Source: Lewinellaceae bacterium (GTDB lineage Bacteria > Bacteroidota > Bacteroidia > Chitinophagales > Saprospiraceae). Taken from it: a DNA stretch of 64,000 nt. Under the pieces are notes generated by a model that did no database searches, was not told the origin of the DNA, and worked only from the letters and a program-made list of their open reading frames with translations. Shown piece by piece: positions 25,706-34,010 of this stretch. Location: assembly GCA_020636435.1 (NCBI GenBank), contig JACJXX010000002.1, positions 1,488,001-1,552,000 on the forward strand. Direction: 5' to 3'. Both the position numbers and the translations under genes were made by a program. The number at the start of each line of letters is the position of its first letter. Position 1 is the first letter of the stretch.

Positions 25706-26885
25706 AGGAATGGCGGCGCCGTCTGCATATCGACGGCCTCGTAGCGGAGGCTGCCCTGTAACTGCCAACTGCCGACCTGCTGCCGGAAGCTGGCGAATTG
25801 GGCCGTCCGGTTCTGCCGGGGAGGCTCCTTGTAAGCCCCCGCCTGCGCATGCAACCAGGTGTGGCTTGCGCTATACTGGAGGCGCTGCCGTTCATTGATG
25901 AACTACTCGCCCTCGATTTCGCCCATAGCGGTCCAGAATTGGGTGAAAGAACTCAGGCGAATCTGCTCATCTCGGTAGTGGAGGTTTTCCCGGAATAAGC
26001 CCGCCCGGGCTTGCCAAACCACATTCCCACGCACCACCCGCCAGTTCAAAGCAGTGCGGGCGAACCGGTCCGCCTGGCTGGCCCGGCTGATATTCAGCAC
26101 CGTGGTGGGCGGAATCTCCCGCTCCGACTGCTGGAGCCAGACGTGGATCGCCAACTGCTGCCCTGGAGCCGGCCGCCAGTAGAATTCCTGCAGGAAACCG
26201 CTTTGTTGCAACCTGGCATTGGGCTGTTTTCTTTCGGGCAAGTTGGATTGGGCGAGGTAGGGAAAGTCGTTGGCGGCCCACCGGTGAAAAAGGCGGGTGG
26301 CGGCTCGCCATCTGCCTTGTCCGTAATGGGCCTTAGCCTGCTGATCGAATAAGCCGAAACTGCCCAGGGTGGAACGAAGGCTCAGGGCGGCCTTCCTTTC
26401 AAAATCGGCCCGGGTGCCGAGGCCGACCACACCGCCGATAGCTCCGCTACCCCAGGCGGAGCTATTGCCTCCGTACTGTACCTCCACCAGTTCGGTAAAA
26501 GCCAATGGCAGCAGGGCCAGGTCCAGCTCGCCGAGCAAAGGGCTCTGCAGAGGCAGGCCGTTCCAAAGCACCGTCGCCTGGCCGGCGCTGCCGCCACGGA
26601 TGGAAGTGGTAGCAGGGCCCCCAGGCCATAGCTCCTGACAAAGATGCCGCTTTCCTGCTCCAGAAGGGTAGCGAGGTGGCTGCCGCTGTAGTTTTCCAGG
26701 CTCTGATCGCCCCAGCTTTCTTCCCGGCTGCCGGAAAGGCCGGCGCGCAGATGCTTCTCCGTGGCCAGGCTCATGGGGAGAAGAACAATGGAATCAGGCG
26801 ACGCAGAGCGGAGCGAATCCTCCTGCGAAAAGCTAAAAAGAGGAATGCCGAAGAGAATAATGCAAAAAACGGTACGCTGGAACAT
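25700..26885 (-). pseudogene. Broken TonB-dependent receptor
   Basis: It starts at the ATG at 26885 (MFQRTVFCIILFGIPLFSFSQ, a signal peptide). The plug domain reads LATLLEQESGIFVRSYGLG and then shifts frame at a run of five Gs (26618-26622 on the plus strand); a sixth G would restore GPATTSIRGGSAGQATVLWNG. The second frame continues with plug and barrel (ELVEVQYGGNSSAWGSGAIGG) until an in-frame TAG at 25903-25905. Beyond it barrel-like sequence goes on (FINERQRLQYSASHTW, RTAQFASFRQQV) to about 25710 and then ends without the C-terminal strands. In all it is about 390 residues where 600-700 are expected. Frameshift, nonsense codon and truncation together mark a dead gene. BtuB-like receptors are the closest resemblance. 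Confidence 0.88.
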
Positions 26886-26982
26886 TTTGTCTGGGTTTTG
26901 GCGAGGGGCGAAACGGCAGCAGAAAGAACCTATGGGCGCAGGTAAGAGGTAACGGAAGGCCGACGGGCCCCTAAGCGTCGCC

Positions 26983-28482
26983 TCAGGCGACAAAAGCTCC
27001 CAACGCCTCCGCAATCTTCCGGTCGTTGCTCAACCTCGGCACCTTGTTCTGCCCCCCCAGCTTGCCCTGGGTTTTCATGTACTCGCGGAAGGCGTCCTGC
27101 TGCATGGCCCTGATTTTTAGCGGCTGCAGGATGTTGCCGCTGATCAAATCCTCGTAGTAAATGTTTTGCTTGACCATCTCGCGGTCGACCTCTGCGGCGA
27201 AGGCGGTCAGGTCTTTAGGAGGGTGCCCAAATTCTACGAACCACTCGTGGTAAGGCGCGCCGCCCTCCGGCGGTTTCACCTGCGGGGCGACGGTGAACTC
27301 CACGATGCTCACCCCGTGCCGCTTGGCGGCGGCCATCAGGGCTTCCTCCACTTCCTTGCCGATGACGTGCTCGCCGAAGGCGGAGATGAAGTGCTTGATG
27401 CGGCCGGTGACCTTCAGCCGGGGCGGGTCCAGGCTGACGAACTCCACCGTATCGCCCAGGTTGTAGCCCCATAGGCCGGCGTTGTTGTTGATGATGACGG
27501 CGTAGTTGACGCCCGGCTCTACCTCCTTCAGCCAGAGGCGGGTGGGGTTGTCGTGGTGAATCTCCTCCAGGGGGATGAATTCGAAAAAGATGCCGGAGTC
27601 GGCGTTGAGCAGCAGGCCGGGCTCATCCTGCCGGTCCTGAAAGGCGATGAAACCCTCGGAGGCGGGGTAGGTCTCCACGCTGTCGATGCGCTGTCCAACC
27701 AGTTCCTCCAGCTTGTCGCGGTAAGGCTCGAAGTTGACGCCACCGTAGACGAATACGGAGTAGTTGGGGAAAATCTCCTTGATGGTTTTTCTGCCGCTGC
27801 GCTCCAGCAGGCGTTCGTAGTACATCTGCACCCAGGGCGGGATGCCGCTGATGAGGCGCATATCTTGTTTCAGGGTCTCTTGCACGATGGCCTCCACCTT
27901 GTCTTCCCACTCCTCGATGCAGTTGGTTTTATAACTGGGCATCTGGTTGGTGCGCAGCCAGGAGGGCACCTGGTGGTTGACAATGCCGGAGAGGCGCCCG
28001 GTGGGGATGCCGCCTACTTCTTCCAGCTCGGGGCTGCCCGAGAGAAAGATCATCTTGCCGTCGAGGAAGCTGCCGTTGCCGGTGCGGGCATAGTAGTTGA
28101 ACAGGGCATTGCGGGCGCTGCCGAAGTGGTTGGGCAGGCTGTCTTTGGTCAGAGGGATGTACTTGACGCCGGAGGTGGTGCCCGACGTCTTGGCGAAGTA
28201 TTTGGGGCGCCCCTTCCACAGCACGTCGCTTTCGCCCTTCTTGATGCGTTCGATGTATCCCTTCAACCCTTCGTAGTCGCGGATGGGCACCTGCTCACGG
28301 AAGGCCTCGTGGCTGCTGGCCTTGTCAAAGCCATGGTCTTTGCCGAAGGCGGTGCGGCGGCCGGTTTGAATGAGGTTGCGAAACACCTTTTCCTGGGCTG
28401 CTACAGCGTTGGCCGCCCAGCGATCTATATCGCGGGCGATCTTGTTGGCCAGCGGCTTGATTATAAATGACTTGAACCCCAT
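26983..28482 (-). CDS. GH3-family protein (acyl-adenylate/amino-acid ligase type)
   Basis: 499 residues from the ATG at 28482. An 18-codon extension lies inside element C and was rejected. The first motif SGTTSGVKYIPLT is the ATP-binding signature of GH3 proteins. YPASEGF and an acidic GLWGYNLGDTVEFV segment, then VTGRIKHFISAFGEHV, match GH3 motifs 2 and 3 of the ANL-type adenylating fold. Plant GH3s join amino acids to auxin or jasmonate; bacterial homologues are widespread in Bacteroidota with unknown substrates, so amide synthesis is only an inference. No signal peptide, cytoplasmic. It is followed 97 bp later by the broken receptor. Confidence 0.9.
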   Translation of the reverse strand: MGFKSFIIKPLANKIARDIDRWAANAVAAQEKVFRNLIQTGRRTAFGKDHGFDKASSHEAFREQVPIRDYEGLKGYIERIKKGESDVLWKGRPKYFAKTSGTTSGVKYIPLTKDSLPNHFGSARNALFNYYARTGNGSFLDGKMIFLSGSPELEEVGGIPTGRLSGIVNHQVPSWLRTNQMPSYKTNCIEEWEDKVEAIVQETLKQDMRLISGIPPWVQMYYERLLERSGRKTIKEIFPNYSVFVYGGVNFEPYRDKLEELVGQRIDSVETYPASEGFIAFQDRQDEPGLLLNADSGIFFEFIPLEEIHHDNPTRLWLKEVEPGVNYAVIINNNAGLWGYNLGDTVEFVSLDPPRLKVTGRIKHFISAFGEHVIGKEVEEALMAAAKRHGVSIVEFTVAPQVKPPEGGAPYHEWFVEFGHPPKDLTAFAAEVDREMVKQNIYYEDLISGNILQPLKIRAMQQDAFREYMKTQGKLGGQNKVPRLSNDRKIAEALGAFVA

Positions 28483-28496
28483 GATAATTTTTTTTC

Positions 28497-28647
28497 GTGA
28501 CTGTTCAGCATAAGGTATGAAATACACCTGGCGCAAAATTTTGTAGGCTTTTTCTGCTGGAACCCCTTCTCATTCCCCTCGGGAGGGGAAGGGTGGCTTA
28601 CAAAATTTTGCGCCAGGCGTCATACAATCATGATGCTGAATAGTCAC
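28497..28647. repeat. 151-bp inverted-repeat element, family C, copy 1
   Basis: The ends GTGACTGTTCAGCAT and ATGCTGAATAGTCAC are inverted repeats with one or two mismatches. An inner pair CCTGGCGCAAAATTTTGTA/TACAAAATTTTGCGCCAGG forms a 19-bp stem, and the centre has CCCTTC...CTCGGGAGGGGAAGGG. It is inserted 15 bp upstream of the GH3 ATG. An inverted copy is at 49656-49787, and an element with related ends is at 59646-59793. Confidence 0.88.
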
Positions 28648-28721
28648 TTTTTTTCATGGGACAAAGGTAAGAATATGTGGTTGATTTGTTGATTAGGCTG
28701 GCTCGGCGCCGTCTCCTCAAT

Positions 28722-28781
28722 CAACCCAATGAACCAATGAACCAATCAACCAATGAACCAATGAACCAATGAACCAATGAA
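28722..28781. repeat. 8-bp tandem array (TGAACCAA) abutting the lolA stop codon
   Basis: About seven units of TGAACCAA, with TCAACCAA and CAACCCAA variants. The array ends at 28781, and the lolA stop codon occupies 28782-28784, so the repeat directly touches the gene's 3' end. Confidence 0.88.
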
Positions 28782-29465
28782 CTACTCCCTAAGATCCTCC
28801 ACATAATACCCGGGATACTTCGCCTTATCGAAGGTAAAATGGCCGGCGGCGAAGGCCTTATTGGGGTACAGCTTGTCGATAGACAGCTTGTAGCGGCTGC
28901 CGTCTTTGGCGAAGGCCTCCACGCTGATGATGTCTTTGGTGGCCTTGTTGACGTTCATGCGCAGCTTGCTGTAGTCGGCGTTCCGGTCCGTCGGCTTGAA
29001 CTCGATCTGCTGCACGGTGCGGCTGCCGTCTTTGTATTCATTGGTGAGGTAGTAGACGAAGTCGCCTTTGTCGTAAAAATTGAGCATCGCCTCCGGGGAG
29101 AGGATGGCGCCGCCCATCTCGTCGCCTTCCGGCATATCGTTGATCTGAACTTCTTTGTTGTAGGCCATGATCAGCCAGATGGCCTTGCCGTCGGAGATAA
29201 CCGATTGGCTGCCCAGCTCAACGCGGTATTTATCGCCAGCCTGGGCCAGGCTGCCCTTCTGGGTTTCGGTAGGCTCGTCCGCCAGCGTGATGTCCAGGGT
29301 AAAGTCGGCCCCGAGGGATTTATAGCTCAGGAAGCGATTGCGAATTTCTTCCAGCACGGCCTTGGCCTTGGGGTCAGATTCTTCAGCAGTCGTCAGGGAA
29401 CCGGGCTGGGCGTAGGCGCCGGCGGCCAGGATGGAGAGCATCAATACGGCAAATAATTTCTTCAT
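28782..29465 (-). CDS. lolA: Outer-membrane lipoprotein carrier protein LolA
   Basis: 227 residues with a signal peptide (MKKLFAVLMLSILAAGAYAQ). The mature protein has the LolA pattern: VLEEIRNRFLSYKSLGADFTLDI, a strand pair around QKGSLAQAGDKYRVEL, VISDGKAIWLIM and QIEFKPTDRN. LolA takes lipoproteins released by LolCDE at the inner membrane and carries them across the periplasm. The length is normal. It is a single gene with a 190-bp divergent spacer toward the PepSY-like cluster. The start is supported by the signal peptide. Confidence 0.9.
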   Translation of the reverse strand: MKKLFAVLMLSILAAGAYAQPGSLTTAEESDPKAKAVLEEIRNRFLSYKSLGADFTLDITLADEPTETQKGSLAQAGDKYRVELGSQSVISDGKAIWLIMAYNKEVQINDMPEGDEMGGAILSPEAMLNFYDKGDFVYYLTNEYKDGSRTVQQIEFKPTDRNADYSKLRMNVNKATKDIISVEAFAKDGSRYKLSIDKLYPNKAFAAGHFTFDKAKYPGYYVEDLRE

Positions 29466-29655
29466 GCTTTTGGTTCTATGTTTTATTTCTGTTCTAACAA
29501 CGGCATTGAGACGTAGATTATTGACTGAGGAACACAGCCGGCGGGGTTAAAGTTTTTTTAAAATGAAGCCGGCCAGCCGTCCCTCCTCCAAGATTCGTAC
29601 AAAATTTCCGCTTAGTTTTGCCGAGAACTTCATAACTCGCTAAAAATTCAAGTAA

Positions 29656-30093
29656 ATGAAAGCATCATTTTCACTTTTTGTCCTGGTTCTGTTCTCCGGT
29701 GCGCTCTTCGGCCAGTTTAAGGTGCCCGAAGAGTCGAAAAAAGGCTTCGCGAAAAAATATCCCGATGCGGAATCCGCCAGGTGGAAAAGCGCCAAGGATG
29801 GCGTTTACAGCGTAGAGTTCCAGCACGACGGCCAGAAAACAACGGCTGATTTTGACAGCAAAGGCAATTGGGTGCAATCGGAAATAAAGGTTGGCAAAGA
29901 AGACCTGCCGGCCGCCGTGAAGCAAACCATAGAGAAGCAATACGCCGATTTCGAGCTGGACTGGGCAAAGAAATTGTCGACGCCCAAAATGCCGGTGATC
30001 TACAGGGTCGCCCTGGACCAGGAAGGCTATACGGAAAGGGTCAATTTCAGCCCGGATGGCAAAGTGCTGGAAAAGGAGGAGGAGCGGGATTGA
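29656..30093 (+). CDS. PepSY-like periplasmic protein, paralogue 1 of 3
   Basis: 145 residues. A signal peptide (KASFSLFVLVLFSGALFGQ) is followed by two PepSY-like repeats: F-x-KKYPDAESARWKSAKDGVYSVEF with DFDSKGNWVQSE, and LPAAVKQTIEKQYADFELDWAKK with a strand ending GKVLEKEE. This is the Bacteroidota PepSY-like (putative beta-lactamase-inhibitor-like) family, with function unproven. Two paralogues follow at 30730 and 31358 on the same strand. They look like a tandem expansion broken up by repeat elements. Confidence 0.88.
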   Translation: MKASFSLFVLVLFSGALFGQFKVPEESKKGFAKKYPDAESARWKSAKDGVYSVEFQHDGQKTTADFDSKGNWVQSEIKVGKEDLPAAVKQTIEKQYADFELDWAKKLSTPKMPVIYRVALDQEGYTERVNFSPDGKVLEKEEERD

Positions 30094-30729
30094 GAATAAT
30101 GGCTCGCCGAAGTTTGAAGAGAAGGGTTGGTTTTTAGCCTGATATATCATTCTTCGATCTAAAAAGTGTACGATGTACGGGCCGCGAGCGCGGACTCTAA
30201 GATGTACGGTGCACGATTGAGCAGCCGTTCGTACATCGCACATCACATCCATCCTGCTCGGCTGCGGCCTCACGGGCAGGCACTAAGTTGGCACGAAGCC
30301 TTATTTGTGCCTTGGTGCCTTGGTACCTTGCCGCCTTCGTGGCAAGAAAGCTTAGCCGGTCTTCGATATGTAGTCCCCAACTCCGGTTTTACTCCGTTAA
30401 TCATTATTTTCTGCCAAAAAATGGCAGAATTTTTTTGTGAGATGGCTGGAACCCATTATCCACGCGCTTTGAAACCGCAAAATGCAAAACTCTAAATTTC
30501 AAATGTAAAAGTGGCTCTACTTAGTACTACTTTGTTACTTTAAAAAATTAACCGCAGGGGACGCGGAGAGACGCAGGGGGGCAGCACTTTCTCTGCGTAT
30601 CCCAGCGCTCTCTGCGGTTCAAATTCGTGGACGCAGAGAGTTGGGGGCCACATATCGAATTTGGGTTAGGCATGGCACAGATCGCCTAAATAGTTACAAT
30701 TTTTCTAAATATTATCAAAATTCTATACC
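30094..30729. other. Non-coding spacer filled with repeat elements
   Basis: It contains GTGTACGATGTACGGGC (about 30167-30183, also found near 60629) inside an imperfect palindrome to about 30245. Element D copy 1 (30355-30668) follows; inside it lie a solo family-A end TACTACTTTGTTACTTTA (30525-30542) and an imperfect CCGC...GCGG palindrome. No gene seen. Confidence 0.6.
30355..30668. repeat. Family D element, copy 1 (about 314 bp, with internal insertion)
   Basis: The left end is GCCGGTCTTCGATATGTAG, then TCCCCAACTCCGG. The right end, read inward on the minus strand, is TAACCCAAATTCGATATG, then TGGCCCCCAACT. The two ends share TTCGATATGT-R-G-Y-CCCCAACT as an inverted repeat. Both distinct outer flanks recur in swapped order at 43910-44064, so this is a dispersed element. 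This copy is about twice as long and carries a solo family-A end inside. Confidence 0.82.
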
Positions 30730-31185
30730 ATGAGAATTATTGCATTCTTCTTTACGATGGCTTTATTTTCGGGCACTCTCGTTGCTCAGGACGATGCTCC
30801 TGCCGCGCTGAAAGAGGCCTTTGCCGAAAGATTCCCCAATGCGAAATCCGTGGAGTGGGAAGACCCGGAGGACGGCGTCTACGAAGTGGAGTTCAAACAG
30901 GACAAGAGAGAGATGACGGCCAATTTCGGAGAAAACGGAGACTGGCTGGAAACAGAAGTGGAAATTGAGCAGGAGGAATTGCCTGCCACGGTTAAGGAAG
31001 CCATTGCCAGGCAATTTTCCGATCTCGAATTCGATAAAGCAGAAACGGTTTCTTCTCCGGAAAGGGATCTGGTTTACGAAGTGGTTTTTGAGCAGGATGA
31101 AACCACTGTAAAAGTCACCTTCAGCCCGGAGGGCGAAGTGTTGGATAAGACGGTGAAATCGGAAGAGGAGGAAGGGAAAGAATAA
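30730..31185 (+). CDS. PepSY-like periplasmic protein, paralogue 2 of 3
   Basis: 151 residues. The signal peptide (RIIAFFFTMALFSGTLVAQ) is followed by AALKEAFAERFPNAKSVEWEDPEDGVYEVEF, ANFGENGDWLETE, LPATVKEAIARQFSDLEFD and a final FSPEGEVLDKT. It has the same two-repeat design as the flanking paralogues and is strongly acidic at the C-terminus (EEEEGKE). It is probably periplasmic or surface-exposed. Function unknown. Confidence 0.88.
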   Translation: MRIIAFFFTMALFSGTLVAQDDAPAALKEAFAERFPNAKSVEWEDPEDGVYEVEFKQDKREMTANFGENGDWLETEVEIEQEELPATVKEAIARQFSDLEFDKAETVSSPERDLVYEVVFEQDETTVKVTFSPEGEVLDKTVKSEEEEGKE

Positions 31186-31192
31186 CTCGGCC

Positions 31193-31224
31193 GTGTAAAC
31201 GTGTAAACGTGTAAACGTGTAAAG
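31193..31224. repeat. 8-bp tandem array (GTGTAAAC) after a stop codon
   Basis: Four units of GTGTAAAC (the last ends in G) start seven bases after the stop codon of the PepSY-like paralogue 2. Confidence 0.85.
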
Positions 31225-31357
31225 GAGTCGGCAGTCGACATGATGGTAAATGGTTGCCTGAAAAAGCTGTTTTTTCTTTTGCCGGCTCCAAATTTTTCCC
31301 TGGCCCTTCCGTTATATATTCTCCGATAATTGTTCATTCACTAAATACTGAAGGAGT

Positions 31358-31798
31358 ATGAAAAAATATGCATTGCCAGGTATCCTTGTCTTATTTTCCG
31401 GCGCCCTTCTCGCCCAGGCGGCCGTCCCCGTTGTGGTGGAGACCGCCTTTGCCGGCCGCTTTCCAGGCGCCGTATACGTAGAATGGGAAGATGTCAAGGA
31501 CGGTATTTACGAAGTGGACTTCGAACAGGATGGAAAAGACATGATGGCAAAATTTGACGCCGAAGGAAACTGGGTGGAAACCGAAATAGAAATTGCCGAG
31601 ACCAATCTGCCGGAAGCCGTATGGAAGGCCATCACCACTCAGTTCGCCGGCTACAGCATCGATAAAGTCGAAACGGAGTCAAAGCCGGAAAGGGAGCTGG
31701 CCTATAAAGTGAGGTTGAAACGGGATGATGCGGAAGTGAAGGTTACTTTCAGCACCGAGGGCGAGGTGCTCAAGAAAAAGGAGAAGTCTGGCGATTAA
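31358..31798 (+). CDS. PepSY-like periplasmic protein, paralogue 3 of 3
   Basis: 146 residues. Signal peptide KKYALPGILVLFSGALLAQ, then VETAFAGRFPGAVYVEWEDVKDGIYEVDF, AKFDAEGNWVETE, LPEAVWKAITTQFAGYSID and FSTEGEVLKKKE. It is closest to paralogue 2 by eye (shared VEWED and GNWVETE-type boxes). It closes the cluster and is followed by a family-A relative and another palindromic element. Confidence 0.88.
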   Translation: MKKYALPGILVLFSGALLAQAAVPVVVETAFAGRFPGAVYVEWEDVKDGIYEVDFEQDGKDMMAKFDAEGNWVETEIEIAETNLPEAVWKAITTQFAGYSIDKVETESKPERELAYKVRLKRDDAEVKVTFSTEGEVLKKKEKSGD

Positions 31799-31955
31799 AA
31801 TGCCTTCGCAAGGCATACTGTCCGGTGCAATTAAGCATATATTTACACCGGGCAGGAGCCCTGTATTTTTGTTCCGTACACGACCACAGGCCGTAACGTG
31901 CACTCCGATTTACAGGACAATTATTTTACGTTTTCAAATAATTTTACTCTGTTAC

Positions 31956-32116
31956 TTTAACTGGAGCGCGGACCTCCAGGTCCGCGATAACCTGCTTCGA
32001 GCAGATTTTTAGTAAACATTTGCCTTTTTAAGAGGCTGCCCGAGGCAGCCTTCGCGGACCTGGAGGTCCGCGCTCCAGTACTCGGGCACGCTAAATTTTA
32101 AAGTGCCAAAGTAGTA
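31956..32116. repeat. Diverged 161-bp family A copy 3
   Basis: Its ends are TACTCTGTTACTTTAA and, inverted, TACTACTTTGGCACTTTAA. Inside, GGAGCGCGGACCTCCAGGTCCGCG and its complement occupy the same places as the GC hairpins of copies 1 and 2. The central hairpins are rearranged (CTGCTTCGAGCAG, GGCTGCCCGAGGCAGCC). It keeps the plan, not the exact sequence. Confidence 0.8.
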
Positions 32117-32117
32117 G

Positions 32118-32375
32118 GGTGCAATTCTAGTTTGTATCCCCTTTGCGGTGAGGGGGAATTTGCCTGAAAGGCAAAAATACTTTAGCCCAAGGGCATCGCC
32201 CTGGGCTTAAAGAGTGTCGCCAATCAGCCCTGAAAGGGCGAAATATGCCTCCTGTAGGGCTGTACCGCCCTTGCAGGGCTTGAATGAAACTCGTTTTTTC
32301 GCCCAGGGCGATGCCCTGGGCTATTATGTCCCGCCCCTTTGGGGCTAATTTTCCGAAAAGGGTACAATCTGAAAT
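32118..32375. repeat. Palindromic element with GCCCAGGGCGATGCCCTGGGC arms
   Basis: The left end GGTGCAATTCTAGTTTGTA-CCCC resembles a family-B end, and the right end is GGGTACAATC. Inside, AGCCCAAGGGCATCGCC-CTGGGCT and GCCCAGGGCGATGCCC-TGGGC form a long inverted repeat, with TGAAAGGGCG and GCCCTTGCAGGGC between. Such units are typical of expanded intergenic repeats in large bacterial genomes. No coding. Confidence 0.7.
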
Positions 32376-32453
32376 CTCACCGGCCCTACTGCTTAAGGGC
32401 GAAAAAGAACCAGGTTCCCAATCATTTACACATTTACACATTTCCACGCCCCA

Positions 32454-33896
32454 TCACTCCCCCTCCCCCAGCCCCTCCACCTGCAAATCCCTCCTCCCCT
32501 TATTCCGCGCCTTGTATTGCTCAAAGCGTTGCCGGTATTCCCGTATCTCCTCCTCCTCCATTTTCACCTGCAGCCGTTGCGGAATGCTGATGATCTCGGG
32601 TACATCCTTGGGCGTTTTATCAATAAATCTGTTGGAACCGTTCTTTCTCTTGCGCAGTTCGAAAGCATCGTAGAGTTGGCCGGTGGCGGTATAAGCCTCG
32701 TAGGCAATGCAATCGCCGTCTACTTTGATGATCTGGTACAGTTGGGTGTTGGAGGCCGCCCGTTCCATCCATTCCTCGAAGTTGAGGTTGTACATTTTCG
32801 GGCCGCTGACCGAGACGACGTAGATGGGGCCTTTGTCCTTGTGGCTGGCGCCGAATTGCAGGTTGTAGCCCCGGCCGTAGCTGTGGTCGTGGCCCTGCAG
32901 GACCAGGTCTACCCCGTATTTTTCGAACAGCGGCTGAAAAGCATTCCGGACCTCCTCGTTGTCTCTGCCTTTGGCCGTGGAGTAAACAGGATGGTGCTGG
33001 GTGACGATGGCCCAGCGGTGAGGGTTGTTTTTCAGGACGCCCTCCAGCCATTCGACCTGCAGCGGGATGGTGCCGGCGTCGGCGTACAGGGCCGGCGTAT
33101 TGAGAGAGATGAAACGCACGCCCTGATAATCGGTGTAGTACACGGTCTCTTCCAATCCCTCAGGGCCGTTTTGAGGGAAGGTGAAAGTTGGCCGCCAGAG
33201 CTCGGAAAGCACCCGGTTGCCCAACAGGTCGCGGCTGTATTCGTGGTTGCCGGGCGTGGCGATACTGGGTTTCATGCCATAAATCCAGCCGCCGGCGTAG
33301 AACCACTCGCCCCATTCCTCATCCCGGTTGGCGCGGTTGATCAGGTCGCCGGCGTGCAGGAGGAAATCCACGTCGGGCATGGTGCTGTAGGCCTGGCGGA
33401 TGCAGCGCGACCACAGAGACTTGAGGTCGTTCTGCGCATCGCCGAAGTAGAGGAAGGCAAAGGGCTTAGCCTCATCGGAGGCCGTGGTGAAATGAAACCA
33501 TTCGCTCCAGTGGCCGCCGCCGCCTACCCGGTAGGCGTACATCGTTTCCGGTTGCAGCCCGGTGAAAGTGGCGCTGTGAAAATGCGCGGCGTTGTTGTCG
33601 GTGACCAGCAGTTCGGTAGCGGCTGTTATCATGGTGGCGCGATCCTGGAAATCCGGGGACGGGTCCGCCGGAGCTATCTCCGCGAAGGCTTCTTTGACTG
33701 AAACATCGGTCCGCCAGGTGACGGACTGGGTAGTGGCGGGGTCGCCGCTCCAGCTCAGGAGGATGCGGCCCGGAGTGGGTTGGGGAGGATAAGGGTCTGT
33801 GGTGGGCGTATCTACAGTTGTAAAAGAAGCATAGAAGACCAATGCAGCCACCAGGGCCGCTCCCATGCAGAAGAAGAAGAGATAAGTAAATTTCAT
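32454..33896 (-). CDS. Purple-acid-phosphatase-like metallophosphoesterase
   Basis: 480 residues from the ATG at 33896; an 18-codon extension was rejected because a possible -7 box lies inside it. An N-terminal hydrophobic anchor (FFFCMGAALVAALVFYASF) makes it a membrane-anchored or exported protein. A fibronectin-like purple-acid-phosphatase N-domain follows (PGRILLSWSGDPATTQSVTWRTD), then the calcineurin-type core: FGDAQND, HAGDLINR, PGNHEY, TQHHPVY and GHDHSYGR. These are the metal-ligand blocks of the dinuclear phosphatases. It probably hydrolyses phosphate esters outside the cytoplasm. The next gene upstream is a phosphate-selective-type porin, which suggests a phosphate-scavenging neighbourhood, although the two have separate leaders. 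Confidence 0.92.
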   Translation of the reverse strand: MKFTYLFFFCMGAALVAALVFYASFTTVDTPTTDPYPPQPTPGRILLSWSGDPATTQSVTWRTDVSVKEAFAEIAPADPSPDFQDRATMITAATELLVTDNNAAHFHSATFTGLQPETMYAYRVGGGGHWSEWFHFTTASDEAKPFAFLYFGDAQNDLKSLWSRCIRQAYSTMPDVDFLLHAGDLINRANRDEEWGEWFYAGGWIYGMKPSIATPGNHEYSRDLLGNRVLSELWRPTFTFPQNGPEGLEETVYYTDYQGVRFISLNTPALYADAGTIPLQVEWLEGVLKNNPHRWAIVTQHHPVYSTAKGRDNEEVRNAFQPLFEKYGVDLVLQGHDHSYGRGYNLQFGASHKDKGPIYVVSVSGPKMYNLNFEEWMERAASNTQLYQIIKVDGDCIAYEAYTATGQLYDAFELRKRKNGSNRFIDKTPKDVPEIISIPQRLQVKMEEEEIREYRQRFEQYKARNKGRRDLQVEGLGEGE

Positions 33897-33925
33897 TTCT
33901 AAAGCGAATTTACTGCGCAAAACTA

Positions 33926-33933
33926 CAAAAATA
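33926..33933 (-). promoter_or_regulatory. Possible -7 box (TATTTTTG)
   Basis: TATTTTTG on the minus strand fits TAnnTTTG and would start transcription about 25 nt before the ATG at 33896. The nearest TTG is only 14 nt upstream, so the -33 spacing is wrong. Weak call. Confidence 0.3.
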
Positions 33934-34010
33934 GCCATAATGCGGCACAAGGCGCACTACGGCTATAAGGAGATTATGCAAAAAATAATAAATATAATTT
34001 TGTTATAAGG

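Larger units (their letters stand above)
31799..32453. other. Repeat-filled spacer between converging genes
   Basis: It holds a diverged family-A copy (31956-32116), then directly a second palindromic element (32118-32375), and a short 8-bp array of ATTTACAC (about 32425-32447) that ends just before the stop codon of the phosphatase gene at 32454. No gene. Confidence 0.65.

Noticed and set aside
26618..26622. Phase-variable G-tract switching a TonB receptor
   Set aside because: The downstream in-frame stop and missing barrel end make the gene dead in either phase; the run is also short for efficient slippage.
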